A stretch of 62,803 bases of DNA from Lachnoclostridium sp. (GTDB taxonomy: Bacteria; Bacillota; Clostridia; Lachnospirales; Lachnospiraceae), in contig JAETRR010000034.1 in assembly GCA_021770065.1 (NCBI GenBank), positions 1-62,803 on the forward strand, given 5' to 3'. A model generated the notes under the pieces. That model was not told the DNA's origin. It did not search any database and was given only the letters and a program-made list of their open reading frames with translations. Of this stretch, positions 26,125 to 33,749 are shown in pieces. Each line of letters begins with the position of its first letter. Positions within the stretch are counted from its first letter, which is position 1. Made by a program: the position numbers and the translations under genes.

Positions 26125-27267
26125 ATGGGAAATGCAGCCATTAAAGGCGCGGATATGGCAGTTGCCATGACCGGAAAAGCAGCGGCAGGCGTAAAGAGCC
26201 AGGCAGCCCGGCAGGCAGAGCAGACAGATGACGGTTTCCAGAAACTTCTGGACAGCAAGTCCAAAGAGGGCACCGGAACCAGGGAGACAGACAGCGGCAG
26301 GAAGGATGACGGTAAGGAAGTCACCGAAGAGGAAGCACCGAAGAAGCCGGACAACGAGGAGCAGACGGAAGAGACTACGGTTCCCGCAGACGGTACGGCT
26401 TTGGAACAGGTGCAGGCGGCACTGCTGTTTGGAATCCAGCCGGAAGCAGAGATACAGGAAGCTGTTCCGGAGGAGACGGCGGAGCCGGTTCTGGAGACAG
26501 GGGCAGCACCGGTGGAGGAATTAACGGGATTAACGGAATTAACTCCGGCGGCAGAGTTTACCCCGCAGCAGCCGGTACAGATGACAAAAGAGCAGCCGGC
26601 AATTCCGGAAAAAGAGCTTGCGGCCGACGTAAAGCCGGAACAGGCAGTACTGCCGAAGGAGGAAACTTCCGAAAAGCCTGAAGCGGGAATCGCCATGGAA
26701 AAGCCAAAGGAAGCCCCTAAGGCAGAAGCGAAGGAGGAGCCTGAGACAGAAGTCAGACCGGAGCAGCCGCTGGAGAGTACTCATGCGGAGATGCAGACCA
26801 CGGAGCGGACAATGTCTCCAAAGGAAATCCCCACAGAGCATGTGCGCGTGGCACAGCCGGAGGAGATTCCGGAGAAGGTTATGAACCAGCTTCTGGTGAA
26901 GAGCACGGCAGGCATCAAGGAATTTGAGATTCAGCTTGAGCCCTACGACCTTGGGAAGATCATTATCAAGGCAGCCTTCGGGAAGGAGCACACCAGTATA
27001 TCCATTCTGTGTACCGAGCAGAAGACCATGGAGCTGATGGCAAAGAATGCCAGAGAGCTTGGAGCCATTATGGAGGAGAATCTGGGGACGCCCACGACCA
27101 TTGTGGTAGAGGATAAGGAAGCCGGTTATCTGGAGCAGCAGAAGCAGAACCAGGAAGGCAGCGGCGGCAGCCAGGATCAGGAGGGCAAGTCCGGAAAACA
27201 GGATGAAAAGGATCAGGAAAAAGAGGGAATGGATTTCCTTCAGCAGCTTCGGCTGGGATTAATTTAA
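26125..27267 (+). CDS. fliK: Flagellar hook-length control protein FliK
   Basis: Secreted ruler that sets hook length and switches FlhB specificity. 380 residues: a long disordered, proline/glutamate/alanine/lysine-rich ruler (about 30-245), then the conserved Flg_hook domain (about 255-330) with TAGIKEFEIQLEPYDLGKIII, the classic LxPxxLG-type core, and TTIVVEDKEAG. The tail is glutamine/lysine rich. It precedes flgD as in other Firmicutes. Confidence 0.92.
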   Translation: MGNAAIKGADMAVAMTGKAAAGVKSQAARQAEQTDDGFQKLLDSKSKEGTGTRETDSGRKDDGKEVTEEEAPKKPDNEEQTEETTVPADGTALEQVQAALLFGIQPEAEIQEAVPEETAEPVLETGAAPVEELTGLTELTPAAEFTPQQPVQMTKEQPAIPEKELAADVKPEQAVLPKEETSEKPEAGIAMEKPKEAPKAEAKEEPETEVRPEQPLESTHAEMQTTERTMSPKEIPTEHVRVAQPEEIPEKVMNQLLVKSTAGIKEFEIQLEPYDLGKIIIKAAFGKEHTSISILCTEQKTMELMAKNARELGAIMEENLGTPTTIVVEDKEAGYLEQQKQNQEGSGGSQDQEGKSGKQDEKDQEKEGMDFLQQLRLGLI

Positions 27268-27300
27268 AAAGGCATATGCAGATGAAGGGAGTGAAAGAGA

Positions 27301-27852
27301 ATGGCAGAGACAACAGGAGTAGACGGCACAACAAGAGTCAATCTTGCGGATACTTATGTGAGAAAGGACGCACAGCCTAATAACAGCGCCTTATCCATGG
27401 ATGACTTCTGGAAGCTTTTGGCGGCGCAGCTTCGTTACCAGGATTCCAGCAATCCCATGAGCAACAGCGAGATGATGGGCCAGCTTGTACAGATGGGTAC
27501 TATGAGCGCTATGGACAATATGTCCACGACCATTACAGACGCTATGAACAGTCTGTCCCAGATTTCATTGTCCTCCTATGCTACCGGACTTTTGGGAAAA
27601 GAGATTACGGTGGCGGATGTAGATAAGGACGGAAAGCTGGTGGGCGAGACTACGGGCAAGGTAGAAGGTATCGCTCTTACAGGTACGAATCCATACATTT
27701 TTGTGAATGGAAAGCAGTACTCCTTAAGTCATATTGTATCGATGGGTACGGTTCCCAAGAAAGAAGAGGAAGACGGGGACAAGGATGATACTGTGACAGA
27801 GGATACAGACAAGGAAGAGGGCAGCGGAGACAACAATACTGAGGCTGTCTAG
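27301..27852 (+). CDS. flgD: Flagellar hook cap / assembly protein FlgD
   Basis: Scaffold for hook polymerisation. 183 residues with the conserved N-terminal segment ALSMDDFWKLLAAQLRYQD, SNPMSNSEMMGQLVQMGTM, then a beta-rich C-terminal half (VTVADVDKDGK-like, VEGIALTGTNPYIFVNGKQY) and an acidic tail. The start follows GGGAGTGAAAGAGA. Confidence 0.95.
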   Translation: MAETTGVDGTTRVNLADTYVRKDAQPNNSALSMDDFWKLLAAQLRYQDSSNPMSNSEMMGQLVQMGTMSAMDNMSTTITDAMNSLSQISLSSYATGLLGKEITVADVDKDGKLVGETTGKVEGIALTGTNPYIFVNGKQYSLSHIVSMGTVPKKEEEDGDKDDTVTEDTDKEEGSGDNNTEAV

Positions 27853-27890
27853 GCGAAGCTCATAAGCTTAAGCTATGAGGGGGAAAGGCG

Positions 27891-28283
27891 GTGGAAAACA
27901 TGCTGCAGAAATTAAATCAGACCGTCAGCGTCCAGCAGCTTCGGCTGGAGCATGAACAGCATTCTTCCATTGGCAGGGAGCAGGGAGCCGGATTCGGGGC
28001 ATTACTCCAGAATGCAATGGAGGACAGCCAGAATATACGGTTTTCCAAGCACGCGGCGGCCCGTGTGGAGCAGAGAGGCATTGAGGTGACAGACAGTCTC
28101 CTTAAGGATCTGAACCAGGCAGTGGGCAAGGCCAGGGAAAAGGGTGCAAAGGATGTGGTAGTCATTGGCCAGCAGGGCGCATTCATTGTGAATATACCGA
28201 ACAATGTAGTGGTCACAACCATGACGAGCCAGGAAATGAAGCAGAATATTTTTACCAATATTGACAGCGCTGTTCTATTGTAA
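27891..28283 (+). CDS. TIGR02530 flagellar-operon protein
   Basis: 130-residue protein of the family that lies between flgD and flgE in Firmicutes. The conserved core reads IRFSKHAAARVEQRGIEVTD, then DVVVIGQQGAFIVNIPNNVVVT. Molecular role is not established. The GTG start at 27891 is preferred, because GAGGGGGAAAGG lies a few bases upstream; an ATG follows three codons later. Confidence 0.85.
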   Translation: MENMLQKLNQTVSVQQLRLEHEQHSSIGREQGAGFGALLQNAMEDSQNIRFSKHAAARVEQRGIEVTDSLLKDLNQAVGKAREKGAKDVVVIGQQGAFIVNIPNNVVVTTMTSQEMKQNIFTNIDSAVLL

Positions 28284-28374
28284 GCCGGACCATTTATGGA
28301 GGTTTGTTCCACAGGCAGAAGCCCTGGCGGAGAGAACAGCGGAAGAATAGCAAGTAAGGAAGGAACGATATCAA

Positions 28375-29712
28375 ATGGTTAAATCAATGTTTGCAGGTGT
28401 GTCTGGTCTGAAAGCACATCAGCGTAAAATGGATGTAATCGGCAATAACATTGCAAATGTAAATACCTGGGGTTATAAGGCATACAGCTTCAATTTCCAG
28501 GACTCTATCTATAGTACTTCGGTACGAAGCTCCGGCGGCGAAACTACCGCGGGCGCATACGGCGGACGGAACCCCTCCCAGGTTGGTTACGGTTCCGCTA
28601 TGTCGTCCATCAGCTTCCAGTATACGACGGGAGCTCCGTCACCTACAGATAACGATCTGGACTGTATGATCGACGGAACAGGACTCTTCCTGGTAGGCGG
28701 AATGGTGAATGGACAGCTTACGGCGGACAGTATTAAGAATTCCGGTCTGTATTTAAGCCGTGTGGGTATCTTCTCTGTGGATAACAATGGTTATCTGGTG
28801 GATGATCAGAAGAACTATGTATATGGATATGCCTTGAAGGACGGTACAGGTGTTCCGGAGGTTACAGCACTTCCATATACGACTTCGGGAACGGCTAATA
28901 TTGATGTTACACAAACAGCAGATGGGAAGTATGAGGTTAAAATTTTAGGTTATACAGTAAAAACAACTGCGAAAGATTTGAACGGTCAGGTTCAGGCATG
29001 GCTTAATAAAGTTACAAAAAACCAGGAAAAGAATGCAGATGGTACACCTAAAACTGATACAGGAGGGCCATTATCAAATTGCACAATTGCCAATAATGGT
29101 GTAAGCGAAGCTAATGGTGTTAAGACTGTAAAATTAACTATTACAACAAAGGAAATGGGTGCAGCAGCCAAAATCACGCCGCTGACAGATTATAATAAGG
29201 ATGCTGATACAGGTGTTGGTGGTGGTTTGGTTACTGCGGATATGGATGCTTGGGAAAAAACAGAAGGTCGAGATTTTGTAGCCGGAATTCCAGCAGAATT
29301 CAACGAGGATTTGTCCCCAATCCAGATCCCTTACGATCCCTACACAGGCGCTCAGTACAACCTCCAAAGCTACAGCATCAGCGACAACGGAGTCATCACC
29401 GGTATCGACACCCAGAACCGTCCCATCACCTTAGGACAGTTAGCCATCGTAGCCGTAGAGAACCCCAACGGTATGGAAAAGACCAATGGCTACTACTTCC
29501 AGCTGGGCGACAACGCCGGCGGTGTAGAGGTTGTAAAACCAGGCTCCGGAGCCGCAGGCTTTATCCGCAGCAAGTACTTAGAGATGCCCAACGTAGACCT
29601 GGCTAACGAGTTTTCCAATATGATTACCACCCAGAGAGGATTCCAGGCCAACTCCAAGATCATCACCGTTACCGACGAGATGCTCCAGGAGCTTGTAAAC
29701 ATGAAGCGTTAA
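28375..29712 (+). CDS. flgE: Flagellar hook protein FlgE, with AT-rich variable core
   Basis: Main hook subunit. 445 residues. N-terminal VSGLKAHQRKMDVIGNNIAN and C-terminal FSNMITTQRGFQANSKIITV form the conserved D0/D1 helices. The central part, about residues 165-305 (28870-29290), is compositionally foreign: 19 of 60 bases are G or C in 28921-28980 and 20 of 60 in 29101-29160, against 33 of 60 in 29401-29460. The flanks also favour C-ending codons. This is the surface-exposed part of the hook and may have been exchanged. The reading frame is intact. Confidence 0.95.
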   Translation: MVKSMFAGVSGLKAHQRKMDVIGNNIANVNTWGYKAYSFNFQDSIYSTSVRSSGGETTAGAYGGRNPSQVGYGSAMSSISFQYTTGAPSPTDNDLDCMIDGTGLFLVGGMVNGQLTADSIKNSGLYLSRVGIFSVDNNGYLVDDQKNYVYGYALKDGTGVPEVTALPYTTSGTANIDVTQTADGKYEVKILGYTVKTTAKDLNGQVQAWLNKVTKNQEKNADGTPKTDTGGPLSNCTIANNGVSEANGVKTVKLTITTKEMGAAAKITPLTDYNKDADTGVGGGLVTADMDAWEKTEGRDFVAGIPAEFNEDLSPIQIPYDPYTGAQYNLQSYSISDNGVITGIDTQNRPITLGQLAIVAVENPNGMEKTNGYYFQLGDNAGGVEVVKPGSGAAGFIRSKYLEMPNVDLANEFSNMITTQRGFQANSKIITVTDEMLQELVNMKR

Positions 29713-29787
29713 TTTTAAAATTGTAATTTTAATAATCAAACTTATTTTGATTTTCAGTTAAATCGTTAATCAAAGATTTAGAAACCT

Positions 29788-29823
29788 GTTCTGCCCCGGA
29801 ACCTCCGGGCTTTGGGGCAGAAC
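29788..29823 (+). other. Hairpin in the flgE-flbD spacer
   Basis: GTTCTGCCCC (29788-29797) and GGGGCAGAAC (29814-29823) pair perfectly around an inner CCGG-rich loop. The tail is AAAACAACC, so it is not a normal terminator. A second small hairpin (CCCGTTC/GAACGGG) follows around 29843-29860. Confidence 0.6.
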
Positions 29824-29931
29824 AAAACAACCATTACACGTACCCCGTTCGGTGAACGGGCAGTTATCGGACAATTACCGTTTGCAGAATGTACAGTAAC
29901 GGCAATTGCGGCAGAGAGAGGGAGAAAATCC

Positions 29932-30144
29932 ATGGTTATCTTGACAAAGCTGAATAATCAGCGTATTGTAATCAACGAGGATCAGGTAGAATGCATTGAT
30001 TTGATTCCGGAATCCAAAGTCATTATGATGAACGGCCGCTTCCATGTGGTAAAGGAAACGCCGGAGGAGATTATCCAAAAGACCATCGAATACAAGGGAG
30101 CCATCAGCGGCATCCGTACAAATAAAGTAAGTATAGAAGCGTAA
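29932..30144 (+). CDS. flbD: FlbD family flagellar protein (SwrD-like)
   Basis: 70-residue protein of the FlbD/SwrD family, which in Bacillus raises motor power. The family pattern is clear: MVILTKLNNQRIVINEDQVE, then PESKVIMMNGRFHVVKET. Start chosen at the ATG at 29932 after GAGAGGGAGAAAATCC. It sits directly upstream of motA and motB, as expected. Symbol used for the family, not for a proved function here. Confidence 0.85.
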   Translation: MVILTKLNNQRIVINEDQVECIDLIPESKVIMMNGRFHVVKETPEEIIQKTIEYKGAISGIRTNKVSIEA

Positions 30145-30159
30145 GAGGAGAGATAGAAA

Positions 30160-30999
30160 ATGGATTTGTCAACAATTATCGGTATTGTATTGGGCTTTGG
30201 CTTGATTGTATGGGGAATTGGGCTAGATAAGCTGGGCAACTTCTGGGATCCGCCCAGCCTGGCGCTGACCCTGGGCGGCACCGTTGCCGCAGTTGTTGCC
30301 AGTTTTCCTTTCGGACAGCTTAAGAGAATGGGAAGCCATTTCAAGATCCTGCTTCAGGGCAACCGTTATAATTATGGAGCGCTTATCGATCAGATGGTAG
30401 AGATGGCACAGCTCGCCAGACAGAACGGACTCCTTTCCTTGGAGGAAAAGGCGAATGAGATTGACGATCCCTTCTTTAAGGAAGGTCTGATGCTTGTAGT
30501 GGATGCCACAGAAGAGGAAGAACTCCGTGCACGTCTCCAGAATGAGCTTGACAATATGGCGGAACGCCACGATGCAGGCGTTGCCATCTATGAGAAGGCT
30601 TCCGGCTATGCACCGGCTTTCGGTATGATCGGTACCCTGGTAGGTCTGGTAAACATGCTGAAGAACATGAACGTGGAAGAGGGAGGCGCAAGTTCCCTGG
30701 GTGCGGATATGTCCGTGGCTTTGGTTACCACCTTCTACGGCTGTATTGTTGCAAACTTGATTATGTCTCCCATAGCCAAGAAGCTGCGTATCCGCAACGA
30801 TGAGGAGATGCAGTACCGCATGATTATGATGGAGGGTATTATCTCCATCCAGGCGGGCGACAATCCAAAGCTCCTCCGGGAGAAGCTTCTCTCCAATCTG
30901 GATCAGAAGAGCCAGGCCAAACTCCGTGACGGCGGTGACGGAGGCGGCGGTGACGACGGCGGCGGAAAGAAGAAGAAAGAGAAGAAGTCGAAAAAGTAA
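30160..30999 (+). CDS. motA: Flagellar stator protein MotA
   Basis: Ion-channel stator subunit. 279 residues with four membrane segments (starts at about 4, 28, 148 and 185), the cytoplasmic loop with AKEEE-like charges (about 70-130) that faces FliG, and the conserved PAFGMIGTLVGLVNMLKNM and TTFYGCIVANLIMSP blocks that line the channel. An unusual C-terminal tail is rich in glycine, aspartate and lysine (about 255-279). Confidence 0.95.
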   Translation: MDLSTIIGIVLGFGLIVWGIGLDKLGNFWDPPSLALTLGGTVAAVVASFPFGQLKRMGSHFKILLQGNRYNYGALIDQMVEMAQLARQNGLLSLEEKANEIDDPFFKEGLMLVVDATEEEELRARLQNELDNMAERHDAGVAIYEKASGYAPAFGMIGTLVGLVNMLKNMNVEEGGASSLGADMSVALVTTFYGCIVANLIMSPIAKKLRIRNDEEMQYRMIMMEGIISIQAGDNPKLLREKLLSNLDQKSQAKLRDGGDGGGGDDGGGKKKKEKKSKK

Positions 31000-31053
31000 G
31001 GATTCAGCAAGGCTTCTGCCCTTAAGGGCACAGGCCGGAAATAAGGTGAGGAT

Positions 31054-31830
31054 ATGGCAAGAAAACAAAAGGCTCCGGAGGAAGGCGCAAGCTGGATGGA
31101 CACCTACGGCGACATGGTGACGCTGCTGTTGTGTTTCTTCGTACTTCTCTATTCCATTTCCACCGTAGATGCCATGAAGTGGGAGCTGGTGGTAAAGAGC
31201 TTCAACCCCAAGGCGGAGGAGGTCTCCCAGATTGTTATGGAGACGGAACAGAATGACCAGGGTATGGAGGTTCCCGGCGGAACAGATGTGCCTCTTGAGG
31301 AGATTGAAGACTTTGAAGATCTCTATTACCTGCTCCAGGAGGCCATTGCAGAGAACAATCTGGAAGGTGAAGTGGAACTGGAAAAGGGTGAGGGCTATAC
31401 ATTTATCAATTTTCGTGATAATATTTTCTTTGACGGGGACAGTGCTGTCTTGAAGGATGAGGGAAAGCATATTCTCGATGCTTTTATCAATGCCCTTAAC
31501 AGCGTGAGCAGTACTATCGGAGAAATCCAGGTATTGGGGCACACTTCCCAGGCCGATCCGGAACGGCCCAATAACCCTGTGAACGACAGAGTGCTTTCCA
31601 GTGAGCGTGCGGCCCGGGTAGCGGCATATATTCATCAGAACAGTCTGGTGTCCCCGGAGAAAATCATAGCCATCGGTTATGGGCAGCACCGCCCCATCGC
31701 AGGTTTTGATACGGCGGAGGAGAGGGCAAAGAACCGCCGTGTGGAAATTTTAATTACAAAAGACGATGCGGTAGTGCAAAGTCTTGAAGAGTATTATGAT
31801 GAGGTCTATAATACCACGGACACAGAATAA
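31054..31830 (+). CDS. motB: Flagellar stator protein MotB
   Basis: Stator subunit that anchors to peptidoglycan. 258 residues with one membrane segment whose ion-binding aspartate is Asp20 in DTYGDMVTLLLCFFVLLYS, a plug-like acidic region, and an OmpA/MotB-type domain at about 135-245 (EIQVLGHTSQADP, NDRVLSSERAARVAAYI). The start follows AAGGTGAG. Only 17 bases separate it from fliM, so no fliL gene is present between them. Confidence 0.95.
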   Translation: MARKQKAPEEGASWMDTYGDMVTLLLCFFVLLYSISTVDAMKWELVVKSFNPKAEEVSQIVMETEQNDQGMEVPGGTDVPLEEIEDFEDLYYLLQEAIAENNLEGEVELEKGEGYTFINFRDNIFFDGDSAVLKDEGKHILDAFINALNSVSSTIGEIQVLGHTSQADPERPNNPVNDRVLSSERAARVAAYIHQNSLVSPEKIIAIGYGQHRPIAGFDTAEERAKNRRVEILITKDDAVVQSLEEYYDEVYNTTDTE

Positions 31831-31847
31831 GCAAAGGTGGGAAAAAG

Positions 31848-32843
31848 ATGGCAGAGGTATTATCGCAAAGCCAGATTGACGCACTGCTCAGCTCCATGCA
31901 GAGCGGAGGCGGTGCGGAAGAGAAAAAGGAAGAAAAGCCCGAAATAAAATACAAAAAATATGATTTCTACAGTCCTAAGAAGTATACCAAAGACAGGCTT
32001 AAGATGCTTCGGACCATCTATGACAACTATGCCAGAATTGCCTCTTCTCAGATTAACGGTCTTTTCAAGGTAGCCAGTGAAGTGGAGGTTATCGGTGTGG
32101 AAGAACAGAGGTATTATGAATTCGGCAACGCCTTAAGCGACACGGATGTGCTGACCATTGCCAGGGTGAAGCTTCAGGGCGAGGTGCAGAAGGTTCCCAT
32201 GCTTTTACATATTACGCCGACGATTATGATCTCTATGATCGACCGGATGATAGGCGGAATGGGGACAGACAGTGTACCTATGTCCTACGTCTACACGGAT
32301 ATTGAATATGCCCTGTATCAGCGTATAATCCGTTATTTTCTGAACATCAATCATGATGTATGGAACAGTAATGTCGGACTGGAAGTTGACTTTGAGCGTC
32401 TGGAGGAAAACCCCAGCATGTACCAGGGGGTCAGCGTGGATGAGGCTGTAGTGATTATTATGCTTGAGATCAAAATGCAGGGCTTAAGCGGTGTTTTGAA
32501 TATCTGTATTCCCGGAACCCTCATGTCGGATATCTTTGAGGTCATTGACAGGACCAAGCATCTGGCAGATGTGGATGATACCGGCGTCCGGCAGAGTGAC
32601 AGGGAAGATATTCTGGACAGTATCCAGAATTCCGAGCTGGATGTAATGGCACAGCTTGGTGTTGCAAGATTGAGCCTGGATGATGTATACAACTTCCAGG
32701 TGGGCGATGTCATTAATCTGAATAAGCCCAAGGATTCCGATGTTACACTCCATATAGCAGGCCAGCCGTGGTTTGTGGGCCAGTTGGGTGTTCATAATAA
32801 AAATATGGCGGTAAAAATCCAAGATCGCGTGGCAGAGGATTAG
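31848..32843 (+). CDS. fliM: Flagellar motor switch protein FliM
   Basis: C-ring protein that receives CheY-P. 331 residues with the N-terminal CheY-binding-like helix VLSQSQIDALLSSMQSGG, a CheC-like middle domain with ITPTIMISMIDRMIGGMG, and a C-terminal SpoA domain (LGVARLSLDDVYNFQVGDVI). The gene follows motB directly. Unlike FliY in this window, its N-terminal helix is kept. Confidence 0.96.
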   Translation: MAEVLSQSQIDALLSSMQSGGGAEEKKEEKPEIKYKKYDFYSPKKYTKDRLKMLRTIYDNYARIASSQINGLFKVASEVEVIGVEEQRYYEFGNALSDTDVLTIARVKLQGEVQKVPMLLHITPTIMISMIDRMIGGMGTDSVPMSYVYTDIEYALYQRIIRYFLNINHDVWNSNVGLEVDFERLEENPSMYQGVSVDEAVVIIMLEIKMQGLSGVLNICIPGTLMSDIFEVIDRTKHLADVDDTGVRQSDREDILDSIQNSELDVMAQLGVARLSLDDVYNFQVGDVINLNKPKDSDVTLHIAGQPWFVGQLGVHNKNMAVKIQDRVAED

Positions 32844-32892
32844 AAAATAAGCCCCCACAGCAAAGATTATGAAAAAGAAAGAGGTATGAGAA

Positions 32893-33252
32893 ATGGCAAA
32901 GATTATGTTAGTTGATGACGCGGCATTTATGCGGATGATGGTGAAGGACGCGCTCACCAAGGCAGGCTATACGGATTTGATCGAGGCTCAGGACGGAGCG
33001 GAGGCAGTGGAGAAGTTCAATGCGGAAAATCCGGATCTTGTATTTATGGATATCACTATGCCCAACAAGGACGGCCTGGAGGCATTGAAAGAGATCAAGG
33101 CGGCTCACCCCAATGCAAACATCGTAATGTGTTCTGCCATGGGACAGGAGGCCATGGTTATTGAGGCCATCAAGTCGGGAGCCAAGGATTTTATCGTAAA
33201 GCCCTTTAAGCCGGATCGTATTCTGGCAACTGCTGAAAAAATTCTTTCCTAG
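32893..33252 (+). CDS. cheY: Chemotaxis response regulator CheY
   Basis: Single receiver domain of 119 residues that carries the signal from CheA to the switch. Key residues are Asp8 and Asp9, phospho-acceptor Asp53 (FMDITMPN), Ser81 and Lys103 (IVKPF). Length and motifs are complete. It lies between fliM and the displaced flgC. Confidence 0.97.
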   Translation: MAKIMLVDDAAFMRMMVKDALTKAGYTDLIEAQDGAEAVEKFNAENPDLVFMDITMPNKDGLEALKEIKAAHPNANIVMCSAMGQEAMVIEAIKSGAKDFIVKPFKPDRILATAEKILS

Positions 33253-33261
33253 GAGGACGCC

Positions 33262-33708
33262 ATGTCTTTTTTGAGTGCATTCAACATCTGTGCCTCCGGT
33301 CTTACGGCACAGCGGAAGCGGCTTGACGTGGCTTCCGAGAACATTGCAAATATTGAGACCACAAGGACAGAGTCCGGAGAGCCTTATCGCAGAAAGATGG
33401 TAGTTCTGCAGGAGATAGGGGACGATTCTTCATTCCGCTCCCATCTGGCCCAAGCATCCCGTCTGCAGAACGGGAACCGGGGCGGTGTACGGGTGGCTGA
33501 GATTGTGGAGGATCAGAGAGATCTGATCCCTGTTTACAATCCGGAACATCCGGATGCGGACGAGGACGGTTATGTTCAGATGCCCAATGTGGACTGGGTA
33601 AAGGAAACCATTGACGGCATGTCAGCGACCCGATCCTACGAGGCGAATATTACGGCCTTCAATGCAATCAAGCTGATGGCCCAGAAGGCACTGGAGATTG
33701 GAAAATAA
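33262..33708 (+). CDS. flgC: Flagellar basal-body rod protein FlgC, displaced from the flgB operon position
   Basis: Proximal rod subunit. 148 residues with the hallmark ICASGLTAQRKRLDVASENIANIETTR and the FlgC-specific VYNPEHPDADEDGYVQMPNVD, plus the C-terminal helix ANITAFNAIKLMAQKALEIG. In most bacteria flgC follows flgB; here it is between cheY and fliY, 13 kb downstream. The ATG follows TAGGAGG. Confidence 0.95.
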   Translation: MSFLSAFNICASGLTAQRKRLDVASENIANIETTRTESGEPYRRKMVVLQEIGDDSSFRSHLAQASRLQNGNRGGVRVAEIVEDQRDLIPVYNPEHPDADEDGYVQMPNVDWVKETIDGMSATRSYEANITAFNAIKLMAQKALEIGK

Positions 33709-33749
33709 TATGTGAAGGCTAATATTCACAAAAGGAGCGAAGGGATAGT

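Noticed and set aside
28870..29290. Inserted gene or frameshift inside flgE
   Set aside because: The frame is open throughout and both conserved ends are joined in frame, so it is a variable domain and not a disruption.
30223..31689. Open frame of 488 codons on the minus strand
   Set aside because: It is antisense to motA and motB, both complete with all key residues. The translated product is rich in His, Leu and Arg without domain signatures, typical of a shadow frame.
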